A DNA stretch of 64,000 nucleotides from Parabacteroides bouchesdurhonensis (GTDB lineage: Bacteria > Bacteroidota > Bacteroidia > Bacteroidales > Tannerellaceae): positions 3,593,119 to 3,657,118 of the forward strand of contig NZ_LT896588.1 of assembly GCF_900186615.1 (NCBI RefSeq), written 5' to 3'. The notes below the pieces were generated by a model. The model did not search any database, had not been told where the DNA came from, and saw only the letters and a list, made by a program, of their open reading frames with translations. Positions within the stretch are counted from its first letter, which is position 1, and every line of letters begins with the position of its first letter. Shown in pieces: positions 8,048-17,249 of the stretch. Both the position numbers and the translations under genes were made by a program.

Positions 8048-8677
8048 TTAGAATGCAACACCTAAACGAATGCCCCAGTTATTCAAACCATCAATACTAT
8101 AATTTAGGACATCCCCTTTATTTGTTGCATAATTATAATAGGCGGCAACATGTAAACCAAACTGCTTCTGTGGTGTGAAATAAATATTCATACCAAGTTC
8201 GGGCGCAACATAGAACCCCCAGTTACGATCGTAAACCTTCAACACATTCATATAAGAAGACATTTCACTGTAACTTGCTCCCAAGCCGGCACCTAAATAA
8301 GGTTGAAACTGACCTTCCGGAGCGAAATTATAACGGAACACAGCACCAAAAGGTAACTGGAATATAGAATGTTGCTGATCGGCAGTAATTACAGAAGTAG
8401 AACTTACCGGCAATGTCTGACGGTCAATATACTTATTGTTTGTATGATAAGACAGGAACAAACCTCCGGAAATATTTGGAGTAAAATAGTAACCACCCTC
8501 AAAATGTGCTCCCCAGCCACTTGTTTTATCAGAGAAATCCTGACCAAACGGAGAATTTAATTGCCAGTCAATATTAAAATATGCATTTTTTATAACTTGG
8601 GCGCCGGCCAGAGACGGAATCGCTAAACAGGCTACAAGTAAAGCGATTAATTTTATTGATTTATTTATCTTTTTCAT
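8048..8677 (-). CDS. Outer-membrane beta-barrel protein (OmpW/OmpX-like size)
   Basis: A 209-residue small porin-like protein. The ATG at 8677 gives a normal signal peptide (KLIALLVACLAIPSLAGA, cut before QVI); the ATG at 8704 would add nine residues ahead of it. The mature part carries alternating strands with GGYYF, GGLFLSYH and LGAGLGAS segments and ends in LGVAF, the terminal Phe used by the barrel-assembly machinery. This fits the outer-membrane beta-barrel domain family common in Bacteroidales, whose function is mostly unknown. It is the downstream gene of a pair with the DUF4136-like lipoprotein, whose stop lies only 31 bases ahead. Confidence 0.8.
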   Translation of the reverse strand: MKKINKSIKLIALLVACLAIPSLAGAQVIKNAYFNIDWQLNSPFGQDFSDKTSGWGAHFEGGYYFTPNISGGLFLSYHTNNKYIDRQTLPVSSTSVITADQQHSIFQLPFGAVFRYNFAPEGQFQPYLGAGLGASYSEMSSYMNVLKVYDRNWGFYVAPELGMNIYFTPQKQFGLHVAAYYNYATNKGDVLNYSIDGLNNWGIRLGVAF

Positions 8678-8708
8678 AGAACTCAAATTTTTATTAATTC
8701 GCATTTAT

Positions 8709-9359
8709 TTATTTCTTAATGTACGGAGATTGTACAAATGCCTGTTCGATTGCACGAACACTTAACTGGATATCTAATTTATTAGAACCAGATAACAGTC
8801 CGCTCATATAGGCAGTCCACAAGACAGGTAATTTGGATTCCGTCGCACTTGTAGTCGGAGATTTCAAATCCACCATTTCAACAAGCAAAGAACCCACACT
8901 ATAACTATACACTACAGGATATGGATAATACCAGTCGCCCCAAGTTGGACCCCAATAACCCGGTCTCCAATATCCGGGATAATTCCACCACCAGTAAGGA
9001 TAGTTATAACTATCATTATAGTCTGCGAAATAATGTGTATTCTCGACATAAGAAACTTGCAAACCAAGATCAGCACTTTCTTTATCCATTGTACGCTGAT
9101 AACCACGACCTTGCATTCCACTTATAAGAGTCGTGATAATATCGTCTGCTTCATTGGCTGTCCAATATTGCGGTTTTTCATTGTTGCCAATTACCAATAC
9201 GCTATCTGGAACATAAAATGTACTAAATGACTCAAAGTTTGCATCCTTGTCGTGATTCGTAAACACTAGAAAATCGTTGTCTAGTTTTGACATATCCGGG
9301 TCTTTCTGACAAGATGCCAACAAAAGAACCAACAGAAATAAAGGAAAAATCTTTTTCAT
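8709..9359 (-). CDS. DUF4136-like lipoprotein with aromatic-rich segment
   Basis: A lipoprotein of 216 residues, starting at MKKIFP. The signal ends at the lipobox LLASC. The central block (NEADDIITTLISGMQGRGY, later SADLGLQVSYVEN) is the layout of DUF4136 proteins, which are envelope lipoproteins of unknown function. Residues about 110-155 form an extraordinary stretch rich in Tyr, Trp, Pro and Gly, discussed in findings. It probably shares a transcript with the small barrel protein downstream, and the two may work together in the outer membrane. Confidence 0.8.
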   Translation of the reverse strand: MKKIFPLFLLVLLLASCQKDPDMSKLDNDFLVFTNHDKDANFESFSTFYVPDSVLVIGNNEKPQYWTANEADDIITTLISGMQGRGYQRTMDKESADLGLQVSYVENTHYFADYNDSYNYPYWWWNYPGYWRPGYWGPTWGDWYYPYPVVYSYSVGSLLVEMVDLKSPTTSATESKLPVLWTAYMSGLLSGSNKLDIQLSVRAIEQAFVQSPYIKK

Positions 9360-9555
9360 TTCATTCAACGTTTAAAACAGTTTATACTATTATTTGTGCT
9401 TATATATAAGTCACTATAGAAACAAGAAGAAATAAAAAAAGGTTGTGAAGGTTTCCTTACACACAGTGTTAATTAACTTGCCTGAATATTTAGCAACGTA
9501 CTTAAACCTATGTTAAACAGCGAAGAATATACTATAGATCAGAAGTCTATTTAAT

Positions 9556-10629
9556 TTATCTACGTAAAATACAAACCACCGGTTTATGGTCACTCCAAGG
9601 TAAATCCGGAGAATTATACCATAATCCTTTAAAGTTTTTAGAATATAAAATATAATCAATTCTAAATATGCGTTTCAATTCACGAAAAGTATAACCAAAT
9701 CCGGTGCCACAATCACGAAAACCGTCCGTTAGATCACCTTTTATATGATGATAAACATAAGAAGCCGGAGTATCATTAAAGTCGCCACAAACAATAATAT
9801 CACCCGACGCACTATCCATCAACTGACGTAAAAAGTCGGCTTGCGTAGCACGAATTGCAAAATTCCTTTTCATCTGGAAAGCCATTTGAAAGGCGGCTTC
9901 CGTACTTTCCTGTGAATTCCGCTCTTCCCTTGCCTGGTATAAACGAGGTTTTACCGCATTCACACTGGTTGTCTGTAAATGATTGGTAAATAGATGAACC
10001 GTATCTCCATTTATATCCAATGTCGCCATCATTGATTTATTTGCCGACTCCGGATAATAAATGGGTTCATAATTCAATATTGGGAAACGACTGAAAACAA
10101 CAAGTTTTCCGTTAGAGCTCGCATTCTGTGTAGAACAGAAATAAGGCATAAAAGAAAATGTTTTAGCTAAGGAATCATCCGGGATAAAAAAATCACCCGG
10201 ACACTCTTGAAAGCAAACAATATCCGGTCTTTCTCCATTTATCCATGAAACAATCTCCTGAAATGTATTTATGCCATACGAATGAAAATTATTCACATTA
10301 TAAGTAATAACTTTTATTGTTTGATCATCCGGTTCTTCAATTTCTTTTTTCCAACGAAACTGGAACATTGAAAATATAAAACCGATATTCAGCAATACGG
10401 CAGCAACAGAAAGCCATCCCCAATTACTCTTAACAAGCCACCATATTATACCAATAAGAACATTGGCACCCAAAACAGGTAATAGAATTAGCCCGGGAAA
10501 AGCAATCCATTCTCGAACATCCGGATGAATATGTCCCGATGCAAAACCGGCAACAGCCAGCAATGCCGATAATACGGTTATTATTATAAGTAATATATGT
10601 AAGAACTTCTTCATCTTATCTAATTTCAT
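9556..10629 (-). CDS. Membrane-anchored endonuclease/exonuclease/phosphatase family protein
   Basis: A 357-residue protein with three hydrophobic segments in the first 95 residues, then a catalytic EEP domain facing one side of the membrane. Motifs seen in order: ITYNVNNFH (start of domain, about residue 108), VCFQE (metal-binding Glu), VCGDFNDTP (catalytic Asp/Asn) and SDHKPVV at the C-terminus. The fold covers DNases, phosphodiesterases and sphingomyelinase-type enzymes; the membrane anchor makes a lipid or extracytoplasmic phosphodiester substrate plausible. An in-frame ATG at 10614 is an alternative start. Confidence 0.85.
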   Translation of the reverse strand: MKLDKMKKFLHILLIIITVLSALLAVAGFASGHIHPDVREWIAFPGLILLPVLGANVLIGIIWWLVKSNWGWLSVAAVLLNIGFIFSMFQFRWKKEIEEPDDQTIKVITYNVNNFHSYGINTFQEIVSWINGERPDIVCFQECPGDFFIPDDSLAKTFSFMPYFCSTQNASSNGKLVVFSRFPILNYEPIYYPESANKSMMATLDINGDTVHLFTNHLQTTSVNAVKPRLYQAREERNSQESTEAAFQMAFQMKRNFAIRATQADFLRQLMDSASGDIIVCGDFNDTPASYVYHHIKGDLTDGFRDCGTGFGYTFRELKRIFRIDYILYSKNFKGLWYNSPDLPWSDHKPVVCILRR

Positions 10630-10650
10630 CTTCCGGTCACAAACAAATAA

Positions 10651-10679
10651 CCTCCGTTCAGTTCTGCTGGAAACGGAGG
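10651..10679 (-). terminator. Hairpin after the OmpA-like gene
   Basis: CCTCCGTT (10651-10658) pairs with AACGGAGG (10672-10679). It lies 29 bases past the stop of the OmpA-like gene, read leftward. Confidence 0.6.
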
Positions 10680-10707
10680 CTATTTCATAATGCTTTATGC
10701 GAACATG

Positions 10708-11388
10708 TTATTGTAAAGTACCTTGTTTTGCTTCCCGGATCATTTTCTCATTAGGCAAAATCACAATCTCAACACGGCGATTCAAAGCACGTCCTTCCGC
10801 AGTGTCATTGGATGCAACCGGATCATGTACGCCTCTACCTTCATAATACATACGATCACTACTAATTCCTTGCAACATCAGATAATCATACACGCTTTTA
10901 GCCCGTTTCTCCGACAAAAGCTGGTTGTAATCTATCTTTCCCGTATTATCAGTATAGCCGACAATCTTAATATCGGTATCCGGATTCGCTTTCAGGCTGT
11001 TTGCAAAATTCCGTAATGCGCTTTTTGAAGCATCACTCAATGTACTTGAATTAGTAGCAAATAAAATACCCGAATCAAATGTCACTTTCAGAGCTTCGCC
11101 ATTATTGATGGTTTCAACAGTTGTATTTTCAGGTAAAGTTGCTTCCAACTCTTTCTTTTGCTTATCCATCTTTTTCCCAATTAATGCACCAGCCGTACCA
11201 CCTACTGCCGCACCAATAATTGCTCCTAACGCTGTATTTCCGGCTAATGCACCAACACCGGCACCTACCGCGGTTCCACCACCAACACCGATAGCAGTAC
11301 CTTTTGCTGTATTATTCCATGTACTGCAACCAGAAAACACGACTGCCATACTCAGCAGCAAAACAGATAATAATTTAATGCTTCTCAT
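10708..11388 (-). CDS. OmpA-family lipoprotein with glycine-zipper (YiaD-like)
   Basis: A 226-residue outer-membrane lipoprotein that tethers the membrane to peptidoglycan. The signal peptide ends in the lipobox FSGC. Residues 28-72 form a glycine zipper (alternating GxxxG and Ala, as in GIGVGGGTAVGAGVGALAG). The OmpA C-terminal domain follows at about 90-215, with VGYTDNTG and NRRVEIVI, the segments that line the diaminopimelate-binding pocket. The overall plan matches YiaD-type proteins. Confidence 0.9.
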   Translation of the reverse strand: MRSIKLLSVLLLSMAVVFSGCSTWNNTAKGTAIGVGGGTAVGAGVGALAGNTALGAIIGAAVGGTAGALIGKKMDKQKKELEATLPENTTVETINNGEALKVTFDSGILFATNSSTLSDASKSALRNFANSLKANPDTDIKIVGYTDNTGKIDYNQLLSEKRAKSVYDYLMLQGISSDRMYYEGRGVHDPVASNDTAEGRALNRRVEIVILPNEKMIREAKQGTLQ

Positions 11389-11435
11389 CTTTTTTATTCT
11401 TTTACTAAACTATCTTCTGTATATACAACAGTTTA

Positions 11436-11762
11436 TTAATCGAACATGTTGATCGAATCACAGTATTCTAATTCTCCCTGTACAATAAAGACAATGTCTT
11501 CAGGCTGGAATTTGCCTACGCCATCTTTCTGTGCATTCTTCGTCACATATTCTGTCAATTCGTCTTCGTCAATATCTATTTCTTTATTATCGTCGGCATT
11601 ATCATCCAAAAAGCCTTTGTTTTCATAGAATTCATAGATCAGGTCTACAATATAGTTAATATCGTCATCACTGAATTTTCCTTTCAGTTCTTGCGGAAGA
11701 TAATTCTGGATAAATTTCACAGATTCGTCTTCATCATAAATAAAATCGTTTTTCTCGCTCAT
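11436..11762 (-). CDS. Small acidic conserved protein, function unknown
   Basis: A 108-residue, strongly acidic cytosolic protein rich in Asp, Glu and Asn (for example DDNADDNKEIDIDEDE near residues 58-73). No signal or membrane segment. It consists of helix-like blocks around the acidic linker. I recognise no function; it resembles small conserved Bacteroidales proteins. A consensus -7 box lies about 30 bases upstream, so it is transcribed on its own or with the OmpA-like gene 47 bases downstream. Confidence 0.65.
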   Translation of the reverse strand: MSEKNDFIYDEDESVKFIQNYLPQELKGKFSDDDINYIVDLIYEFYENKGFLDDNADDNKEIDIDEDELTEYVTKNAQKDGVGKFQPEDIVFIVQGELEYCDSINMFD

Positions 11763-11793
11763 AACTATTTTTATTTATTAGTTAATAGATACT

Positions 11794-11801
11794 GCAAAGA
11801 T
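11794..11801 (-). promoter_or_regulatory. -7 box before the small acidic gene
   Basis: The minus strand reads TATCTTTG, a full match to TAnnTTTG, 32 bases upstream of the ATG at 11762. Confidence 0.5.
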
Positions 11802-11830
11802 ATTGGAATAATCGAGACAACAGCCTTACC

Positions 11831-11947
11831 CTATACATTTTTTATCGCCACAGGTTCATTCTTTCCGCAGGCAATTGTCACAACACCCACGCCGTGTTCC
11901 TTCCATCCCGAAGTATTTGGATATGGTTCGAAATCGAGATAACCGGA
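11831..11947 (-). other. Possible coding remnant without start codon
   Basis: The 259-base gap between 11762 and 12022 contains a short open frame of 38 codons bounded by TAA and TAG, with no ATG. It reads like real protein, with segments such as LDFEPYPNTSGWKEHGVG and ending ACGKNEPVAIKNV. It could be the tail of a decayed gene. I cannot name the family, and chance is possible. Confidence 0.25.
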
Positions 11948-12021
11948 TTAAAGATAATTGTTTTCCACTAAAAATAAAGAGTGGTTCAGTGGCAACAATG
12001 AGGTCTAGAAGACTTTTTTTG

Positions 12022-12501
12022 TTACCCCAAATGTAAATCCTGCACAGTATTGTCTTTCCAAAAAACAGTAAAATTATAATTTACACCACTATTCCTGTAA
12101 AACACAATCTCCCAACTACCGCTGTATAATACAGCCGGTACTATCGTATAGGGATAAAATTTATCCTGCCAGGAGGCATATATTTTTTCTTTATGTTTCT
12201 GCTGGCTTTTACAGGACAGCATGCTATCTAATTGCTCAACCATAGGTACCCAGTTCTGCAATAACACCTGTAATTCCAATAATTGCTTAGAGAACGGAGC
12301 AGAAATGTCTCCTTCTATCAAAACAAGGGTTTCCACCGAGTAAAAGGGCAATTGCACTGTACCACTCCAAAGATAGCATTTATCCTGCCACCAATCACAA
12401 ACCTTACAGGTAAAAAGGCCCAAACCTTCCGCTTTATACTCCCTCTTAATTCCAAACAACTCGTTTATCAGTGTCTTGAATGCTTTCAGTACTTTTCCCA
12501 T
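12022..12501 (-). CDS. Uncharacterised 159-residue protein
   Basis: No recognised family. The protein is cytosolic in appearance, with a basic N-terminus (residues 1-20), two CxxC-like cysteines (CKVC near residue 33), many Trp and Tyr residues, and a C-terminal beta-rich part. It is the last of three consecutive leftward genes with gaps of only 11 and 19 bases, so it belongs with the membrane protein and the lipoprotein upstream. The set has an effector/accessory look but nothing in the sequence proves it. Confidence 0.55.
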   Translation of the reverse strand: MGKVLKAFKTLINELFGIKREYKAEGLGLFTCKVCDWWQDKCYLWSGTVQLPFYSVETLVLIEGDISAPFSKQLLELQVLLQNWVPMVEQLDSMLSCKSQQKHKEKIYASWQDKFYPYTIVPAVLYSGSWEIVFYRNSGVNYNFTVFWKDNTVQDLHLG

Positions 12502-12512
12502 TACTTTCTTTT

Positions 12513-13064
12513 TTAGTCTACACTAACAATGTTATTATGCAATGCGTTATGTCGTATCTTATAATCTAATTCGTTCAATACTCCATCCAATCTTTTTCTA
12601 TAGACCAAAGTGGTATATCCTTTCTTAAATGAATCACGCAATACAGCAGAACCGTTTACACGTATATATTCGACATTCGTGAAACAGTCAATGTCTCCTA
12701 TGATAATGATACAGTTTTTTAATTTATCTTTATCAGAATATGGTTTGATATCTGTTTCATGCCCATTTTTATAATACCAGATTCCCTGTATGGCATCTAT
12801 CGGTAACTCTTCCTGCTCAAAATGAGTTTTACTTATAATGCCTTCATCCGAAAATATAACATCGGTAAACGCCAGTTTATAATACTTGTAAGTAAACCAT
12901 ATCACACTTACGACCGATACCAGCAAAATAAGCACGGAGATAACATTAAGTGCACTGGCAAATAGAAGTACCAAAAAGATAATCAATAAGACTATAGTCA
13001 AAATGGCTATAATGATTTCGAGAACTTTACCTCCTGCCATGTGGCTGAATTTTTGTGTGCGCAT
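12513..13064 (-). CDS. Membrane protein with C-terminal PH-like region
   Basis: A 183-residue protein with two adjacent hydrophobic segments (about residues 16-36 and 40-62, rich in Ile, Leu and Val). About 120 soluble residues follow, predicted beta-rich, with FSDEGIISKT and IDAIQGIWYY, similar in feel to bacterial PH domains. The family is not certain. ATGs exist at residues 1 and 9. It lies between the RHS-like lipoprotein and the 159-residue protein, with 19 and 11 bases between them. Confidence 0.55.
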   Translation of the reverse strand: MRTQKFSHMAGGKVLEIIIAILTIVLLIIFLVLLFASALNVISVLILLVSVVSVIWFTYKYYKLAFTDVIFSDEGIISKTHFEQEELPIDAIQGIWYYKNGHETDIKPYSDKDKLKNCIIIIGDIDCFTNVEYIRVNGSAVLRDSFKKGYTTLVYRKRLDGVLNELDYKIRHNALHNNIVSVD

Positions 13065-13083
13065 ATTGTTTTATTTTAAGTTT

Positions 13084-14133
13084 TTATTCTTCGTAATAAG
13101 TAAAGACACGCTCAACATAAGGTTTCAGTATACGACCGAGCCCTGTACCTAAATCAACATAATCGTTGAAGTTCTTTGTTTCAATCCAGTTGCCATGCGT
13201 ATCATAGTCATAGTCCTGAAAGCCTTTGTAGAGTATTTCAAATCCAGGCCGCTCATCAATCGGCCGACCCTGTTCGTCATATTTTTCCTCCAAGAAACCA
13301 TTGCGGACAACAGCTTTCAGTTTACCATTTGGATAGTATTCACGTTTGCACCAAGACTCCAACTCTTTATTGCCTTCACCGTCAACCCTATATTCTTCCA
13401 CAACACGGTTACTGTCGCTGTATTCATAGATGAAATGCGTTTCCGGCATATCACGACTCAACAAATCATATACTTGAGTCTGAACCAACAAATCATTCGC
13501 ATCGTACTCATAGACTGTCTTGCCCGATAACTCTCCTATATTATAAAACTCCCTTTTCTCGACCAATAAATCGTGTTCGTTATAATCATATTCGATCATT
13601 GCCGGTTTGTGAATCGTTCCGTCGATCTGTTTCGTCCGGATAAGATTTCCTCTGTCGTTATAAGTATTTATCTCTCCATAAAGATTATCATACACAACTT
13701 CCAGCAACTTCCCGTCAGTATTATATTTGCGGACAATCGTACCGTTAGTTCCCGGATAGCTGAGTGTACGTGTATATCCCCAAGCCTCATAGGTATAATC
13801 AATCTTTTGAATAGCATTTTCTTGCTTGTCGTATTCGTTATATTGAACAAGATTGCCGTCGATATTGAAGTGTAAATGGCAGTGGTGTATTCCGTCCTCT
13901 TCCCATTTATCGCCCTTTTTGAATTTCACGGAGAAGACAGATGATGCATTTTCCGGACGATAATAATAAATATCCAGCGTTTTGACTTTCCCATTCAACC
14001 CCATCCTGTTTTTATCATTGTTGACCGAATCTACTACTTGGGGAATATATTTAGGAGGCGACTGCTGACATCCAGTAAACATCGACACGATTAAACTCCC
14101 TAAAATCACAAGTACAACTATTTTATCCTTCAC
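13084..14133 (-). CDS. Lipoprotein with YD/RHS-like repeats
   Basis: A 349-residue lipoprotein: signal peptide with hydrophobic core (IVVLVILGSLIVSMF) and lipobox FTGC. From about residue 90 to 330 it has repeated units of the type YDxxGNxI/LxxxxY (for example YNTDGKLLEV, YNDRGNLIRT, YDEQGRPIDE, YDTHGNWIET), the signature of YD/RHS repeats. These fold as a beta-sheet wrap, used as a shell in RHS toxins and as a binding surface in lipoproteins. There is no toxin domain after the repeats. It is the first gene of the three-gene cluster. Confidence 0.75.
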   Translation of the reverse strand: MKDKIVVLVILGSLIVSMFTGCQQSPPKYIPQVVDSVNNDKNRMGLNGKVKTLDIYYYRPENASSVFSVKFKKGDKWEEDGIHHCHLHFNIDGNLVQYNEYDKQENAIQKIDYTYEAWGYTRTLSYPGTNGTIVRKYNTDGKLLEVVYDNLYGEINTYNDRGNLIRTKQIDGTIHKPAMIEYDYNEHDLLVEKREFYNIGELSGKTVYEYDANDLLVQTQVYDLLSRDMPETHFIYEYSDSNRVVEEYRVDGEGNKELESWCKREYYPNGKLKAVVRNGFLEEKYDEQGRPIDERPGFEILYKGFQDYDYDTHGNWIETKNFNDYVDLGTGLGRILKPYVERVFTYYEE

Positions 14134-14265
14134 GTTTTCTTTGTATTCGTTTAGCGATGAACTTCAAGGTGCAAAAGTATAAAAAGGTTATTACCTGCCC
14201 AAAAAGAGACAGTTTTTGTTTTACAATAACTTTTTTAGTTCCTCTGGCTTTTTATCATAAAAAAA

Positions 14266-14292
14266 GCCCTGCCCCAATTAAGGAGCAGAGCC
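14266..14292 (-). terminator. clpB terminator
   Basis: Leftward the sequence forms a stem (GCTCTGCTCC with GGGGCAGGGC, one or two G-T pairs) followed by seven T residues, starting about 30 bases past the clpB stop. Confidence 0.85.
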
Positions 14293-14323
14293 TCTTGCAT
14301 ATATCAATCAAACTAATACCTGA

Positions 14324-16912
14324 TCAGTTTTTAAATACCAAAGCATCTCCTTCACGATCAATCGTAATCGGATGGTCTTTATTTACTTTTTGTCCCAATA
14401 TCTCTTTAGAAAGCTCATTGAGCACATATTTCTGGATAACACGTTTTACAGGACGAGCTCCAAACTGCGGATCATATCCTTTTTCAGAAATAAACGCCAA
14501 AGCAGCATCGGTAAAGTCCAAAGCAATACCGTTTTGAGCCAACATCTTCTTCACTCCTTCAAGCTGTAAGGTTACAATCTGGCGGATCTCTTCTTCATTC
14601 AACGGAGTAAACATGATAATCTCGTCAATACGGTTCAAGAATTCCGGACGAATTGTCTTTTTCAGCAATTCCAATACCTGTATCTTGGTTTCATCCACTA
14701 CCTTTTCATGGTTCTCCGGTGTTATCTTCTCGAAGTTTTCACGGATCAGGGAAGAACCCATATTACTGGTCATAATGATAATCGTATTCTTGAAGTTAAC
14801 AACACGACCTTTATTATCAGTAAGACGGCCATCGTCCAATACCTGCAAAAGGATATTGAATACATCCGGATGAGCCTTTTCTATTTCATCAAACAAAACC
14901 ACAGAATACGGTTTACGACGAATAGCTTCCGTTAACTGCCCGCCTTCTTCATATCCGACATATCCCGGAGGTGCACCGATCAGACGGGTAGCACTGAATT
15001 TCTCCTGATACTCACTCATATCGATACGGGTCATCATATTCTCATCATCAAACAAATAATCAGCCAACGCTTTAGCTAACTCAGTTTTACCTACACCTGT
15101 TGTACCTAAAAAGATAAAAGAGCCAATAGGTCGTTTCGGATCTTGTAATCCGGCACGACTACGACGCACGGCATCCGCGATAGCAGTAATTGCTTCTTCC
15201 TGCCCTACTACACGGGTATGAAGTTCAGATTCCAGACGGAGCAACTTTTCCTTTTCACTCTGCATCATTTTACTCACAGGAATACCTGTCCAACGGGAAA
15301 CGACATCTGCAATATCTTCGCTATCAACCTCTTCTTTAATCATAGCGGCAGCGCCTTGCATGGTCTTCAATTTGGCCTGCACATCCTTAATCTCTTCCTC
15401 TTTCTGTTTGATCTTGCCATAACGTATTTCAGCAACTTTACCATAATCGCCTTCACGCTCGGCTTTATCAGCTTCAAACTTCAAGTTTTCAATATCAATC
15501 TTATTCTGCTGAATCTTATTGATTTGTTCCTTCTCGCTTTGCCATTGAGCCTTCTGTTTCGTCTCCTCTTCTTTCAAATCAGCTATTTCTTTATTAAGCT
15601 GCTCCAACTTCACTTTATCATTTTCACGCTTAATGGCTTCGCGTTCAATCTCCAACTGCTTGATACGGCGGGAAACTTCATCCAGCGACTCCGGTACGGA
15701 ATCTATCTGCAAACGCAAACGGGCGGCAGCTTCATCCATCAGATCGATAGCCTTGTCCGGCAAGAAACGGTCTGTTATATAACGTGATGAAAGTTGAACG
15801 GCCGCAATAATAGCATCATCTTTAATACGAACCTTGTGATGATTCTCATATTTCTCTTTCAAACCACGAAGGATGGAAATAGCGTCCAGTTCATTTGGCT
15901 CTTCTACCATAACAATTTGGAAACGACGTTCCAAAGCTTTATCTTTTTCAAAATATTTCTGGTACTCATCCAATGTAGTAGCACCTATCGAACGTAATTC
16001 ACCTCTTGCCAAAGCCGGTTTTAAAATATTAGCGGCATCCATAGCCCCTTCGCCTTTACCAGCTCCTACCAATGTATGAATTTCATCAATGAACAAGATA
16101 ATCTCCCCATCAGACTTTGTTACTTCGTTTACTACGGCTTTCAAACGCTCTTCAAATTCACCCTTATATTTAGCGCCTGCCACCAAAGCTCCCATATCCA
16201 ACGAGAATATCTGCTTTGATTTCAAGTTCTCAGGAACATCTCCACGAACAATACGATGAGCCAGCCCTTCGGCTATAGCCGTTTTACCAACCCCCGGTTC
16301 ACCAATAAGAATCGGATTATTCTTTGTACGACGGCTCAATATTTGTAGGACACGACGTATTTCATCATCACGCCCGATTACCGGATCGAGTTTGCCGCTA
16401 CGTGCCCGTTCGTTCAGGTTAATCGCATATTTTCCCAAAGCGTCATACGTCTCTTCGGCAGACTGACTGGTTACCTTATTTCCTTTACGTAATTCTTCTA
16501 TCGCTTTACGCAACTCACTTTCAGTAACGCCTGAATCTTTCAATATCTGAGATGCAGTACTCTTTTCTGTAAACAATGCCAGGATGATAGGCTCCAAAGA
16601 AACATATTGATCTCCCATTTTTGAAGAATAATCAATTGCCTTCTGCAAAACGGCATTTGCCTCAGTGGACAAATAAGGTTCACCACCGGAAACCTTCGGC
16701 AATGAGTCTATCTGGCTATCCAATACACGATTCAGATTCTGGATATTTACACCCAATTTCTGAAAGATGAAATTGGTTACGCTTTCACCCGTCATAATGA
16801 CACCTTTCAACAAATGAACAGCTTCTATAGCTTGTTGACCATGTTGGGTAACAAGTTGTACGGCTTGTTGAACGGCCTCTTGTGATTTAATTGTAAAATT
16901 GTTTAAGTTCAT
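14324..16912 (-). CDS. clpB: ATP-dependent protein-disaggregating chaperone ClpB
   Basis: A hexameric AAA+ disaggregase that, with DnaK, pulls proteins out of aggregates after heat stress. All parts are present in 862 residues, the usual length: N-domain (1-145), first AAA domain with Walker A GEPGVGKT near residue 200, the long coiled-coil M domain (about 400-530, rich in Lys and Glu), and second AAA domain with Walker A GTTGVGKT near 605 and Walker [12 protein letters not shown]. The C-terminal domain is intact. A strong Shine-Dalgarno sequence (AAAGGAG) lies about 10 bases before the ATG, unusual for this phylum. Confidence 0.98.
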   Translation of the reverse strand: MNLNNFTIKSQEAVQQAVQLVTQHGQQAIEAVHLLKGVIMTGESVTNFIFQKLGVNIQNLNRVLDSQIDSLPKVSGGEPYLSTEANAVLQKAIDYSSKMGDQYVSLEPIILALFTEKSTASQILKDSGVTESELRKAIEELRKGNKVTSQSAEETYDALGKYAINLNERARSGKLDPVIGRDDEIRRVLQILSRRTKNNPILIGEPGVGKTAIAEGLAHRIVRGDVPENLKSKQIFSLDMGALVAGAKYKGEFEERLKAVVNEVTKSDGEIILFIDEIHTLVGAGKGEGAMDAANILKPALARGELRSIGATTLDEYQKYFEKDKALERRFQIVMVEEPNELDAISILRGLKEKYENHHKVRIKDDAIIAAVQLSSRYITDRFLPDKAIDLMDEAAARLRLQIDSVPESLDEVSRRIKQLEIEREAIKRENDKVKLEQLNKEIADLKEEETKQKAQWQSEKEQINKIQQNKIDIENLKFEADKAEREGDYGKVAEIRYGKIKQKEEEIKDVQAKLKTMQGAAAMIKEEVDSEDIADVVSRWTGIPVSKMMQSEKEKLLRLESELHTRVVGQEEAITAIADAVRRSRAGLQDPKRPIGSFIFLGTTGVGKTELAKALADYLFDDENMMTRIDMSEYQEKFSATRLIGAPPGYVGYEEGGQLTEAIRRKPYSVVLFDEIEKAHPDVFNILLQVLDDGRLTDNKGRVVNFKNTIIIMTSNMGSSLIRENFEKITPENHEKVVDETKIQVLELLKKTIRPEFLNRIDEIIMFTPLNEEEIRQIVTLQLEGVKKMLAQNGIALDFTDAALAFISEKGYDPQFGARPVKRVIQKYVLNELSKEILGQKVNKDHPITIDREGDALVFKN

Positions 16913-17249
16913 ATAGTTATACTCCTTTCTATTCTATTCTTATTTTTAAATCTCACTAGTATTTCTACAAAACGAATACCACAGGCCATTAACTGACATT
17001 TTGTCTTAATATTATAAAACAAAAGGAAAGATAGCTGTCCGGGCATCCTTACATGGTGTCATAAGAATGTCGTTTTGATTTGAAAACAATAGAAAGACAG
17101 GAAAGGTTTGCTATTTAGTCTGTAAATGGCGATATGTGCTTATCCTGCGGATAACAATATGAACTATGCTCCTTACAAAAAAATAAAGCGCTTCTCATTG
17201 GTTTCTGTTTTACCAGAAACCAGAGAAGCAACTTTATTAAGAATCCACT
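16913..17249. other. clpB upstream region and susD-side terminator
   Basis: A 337-base gap. The right end holds a strong hairpin (17190-17229: GCTTCTC and TTGGTTTCTG paired with CAGAAACCA and GAGAAGC), which lies past the SusD stop and should terminate the SusCD transcript. The left part is the leader and promoter region of clpB; no consensus -7 box, CIRCE element or other operator was recognised. No gene seen. Confidence 0.6.
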
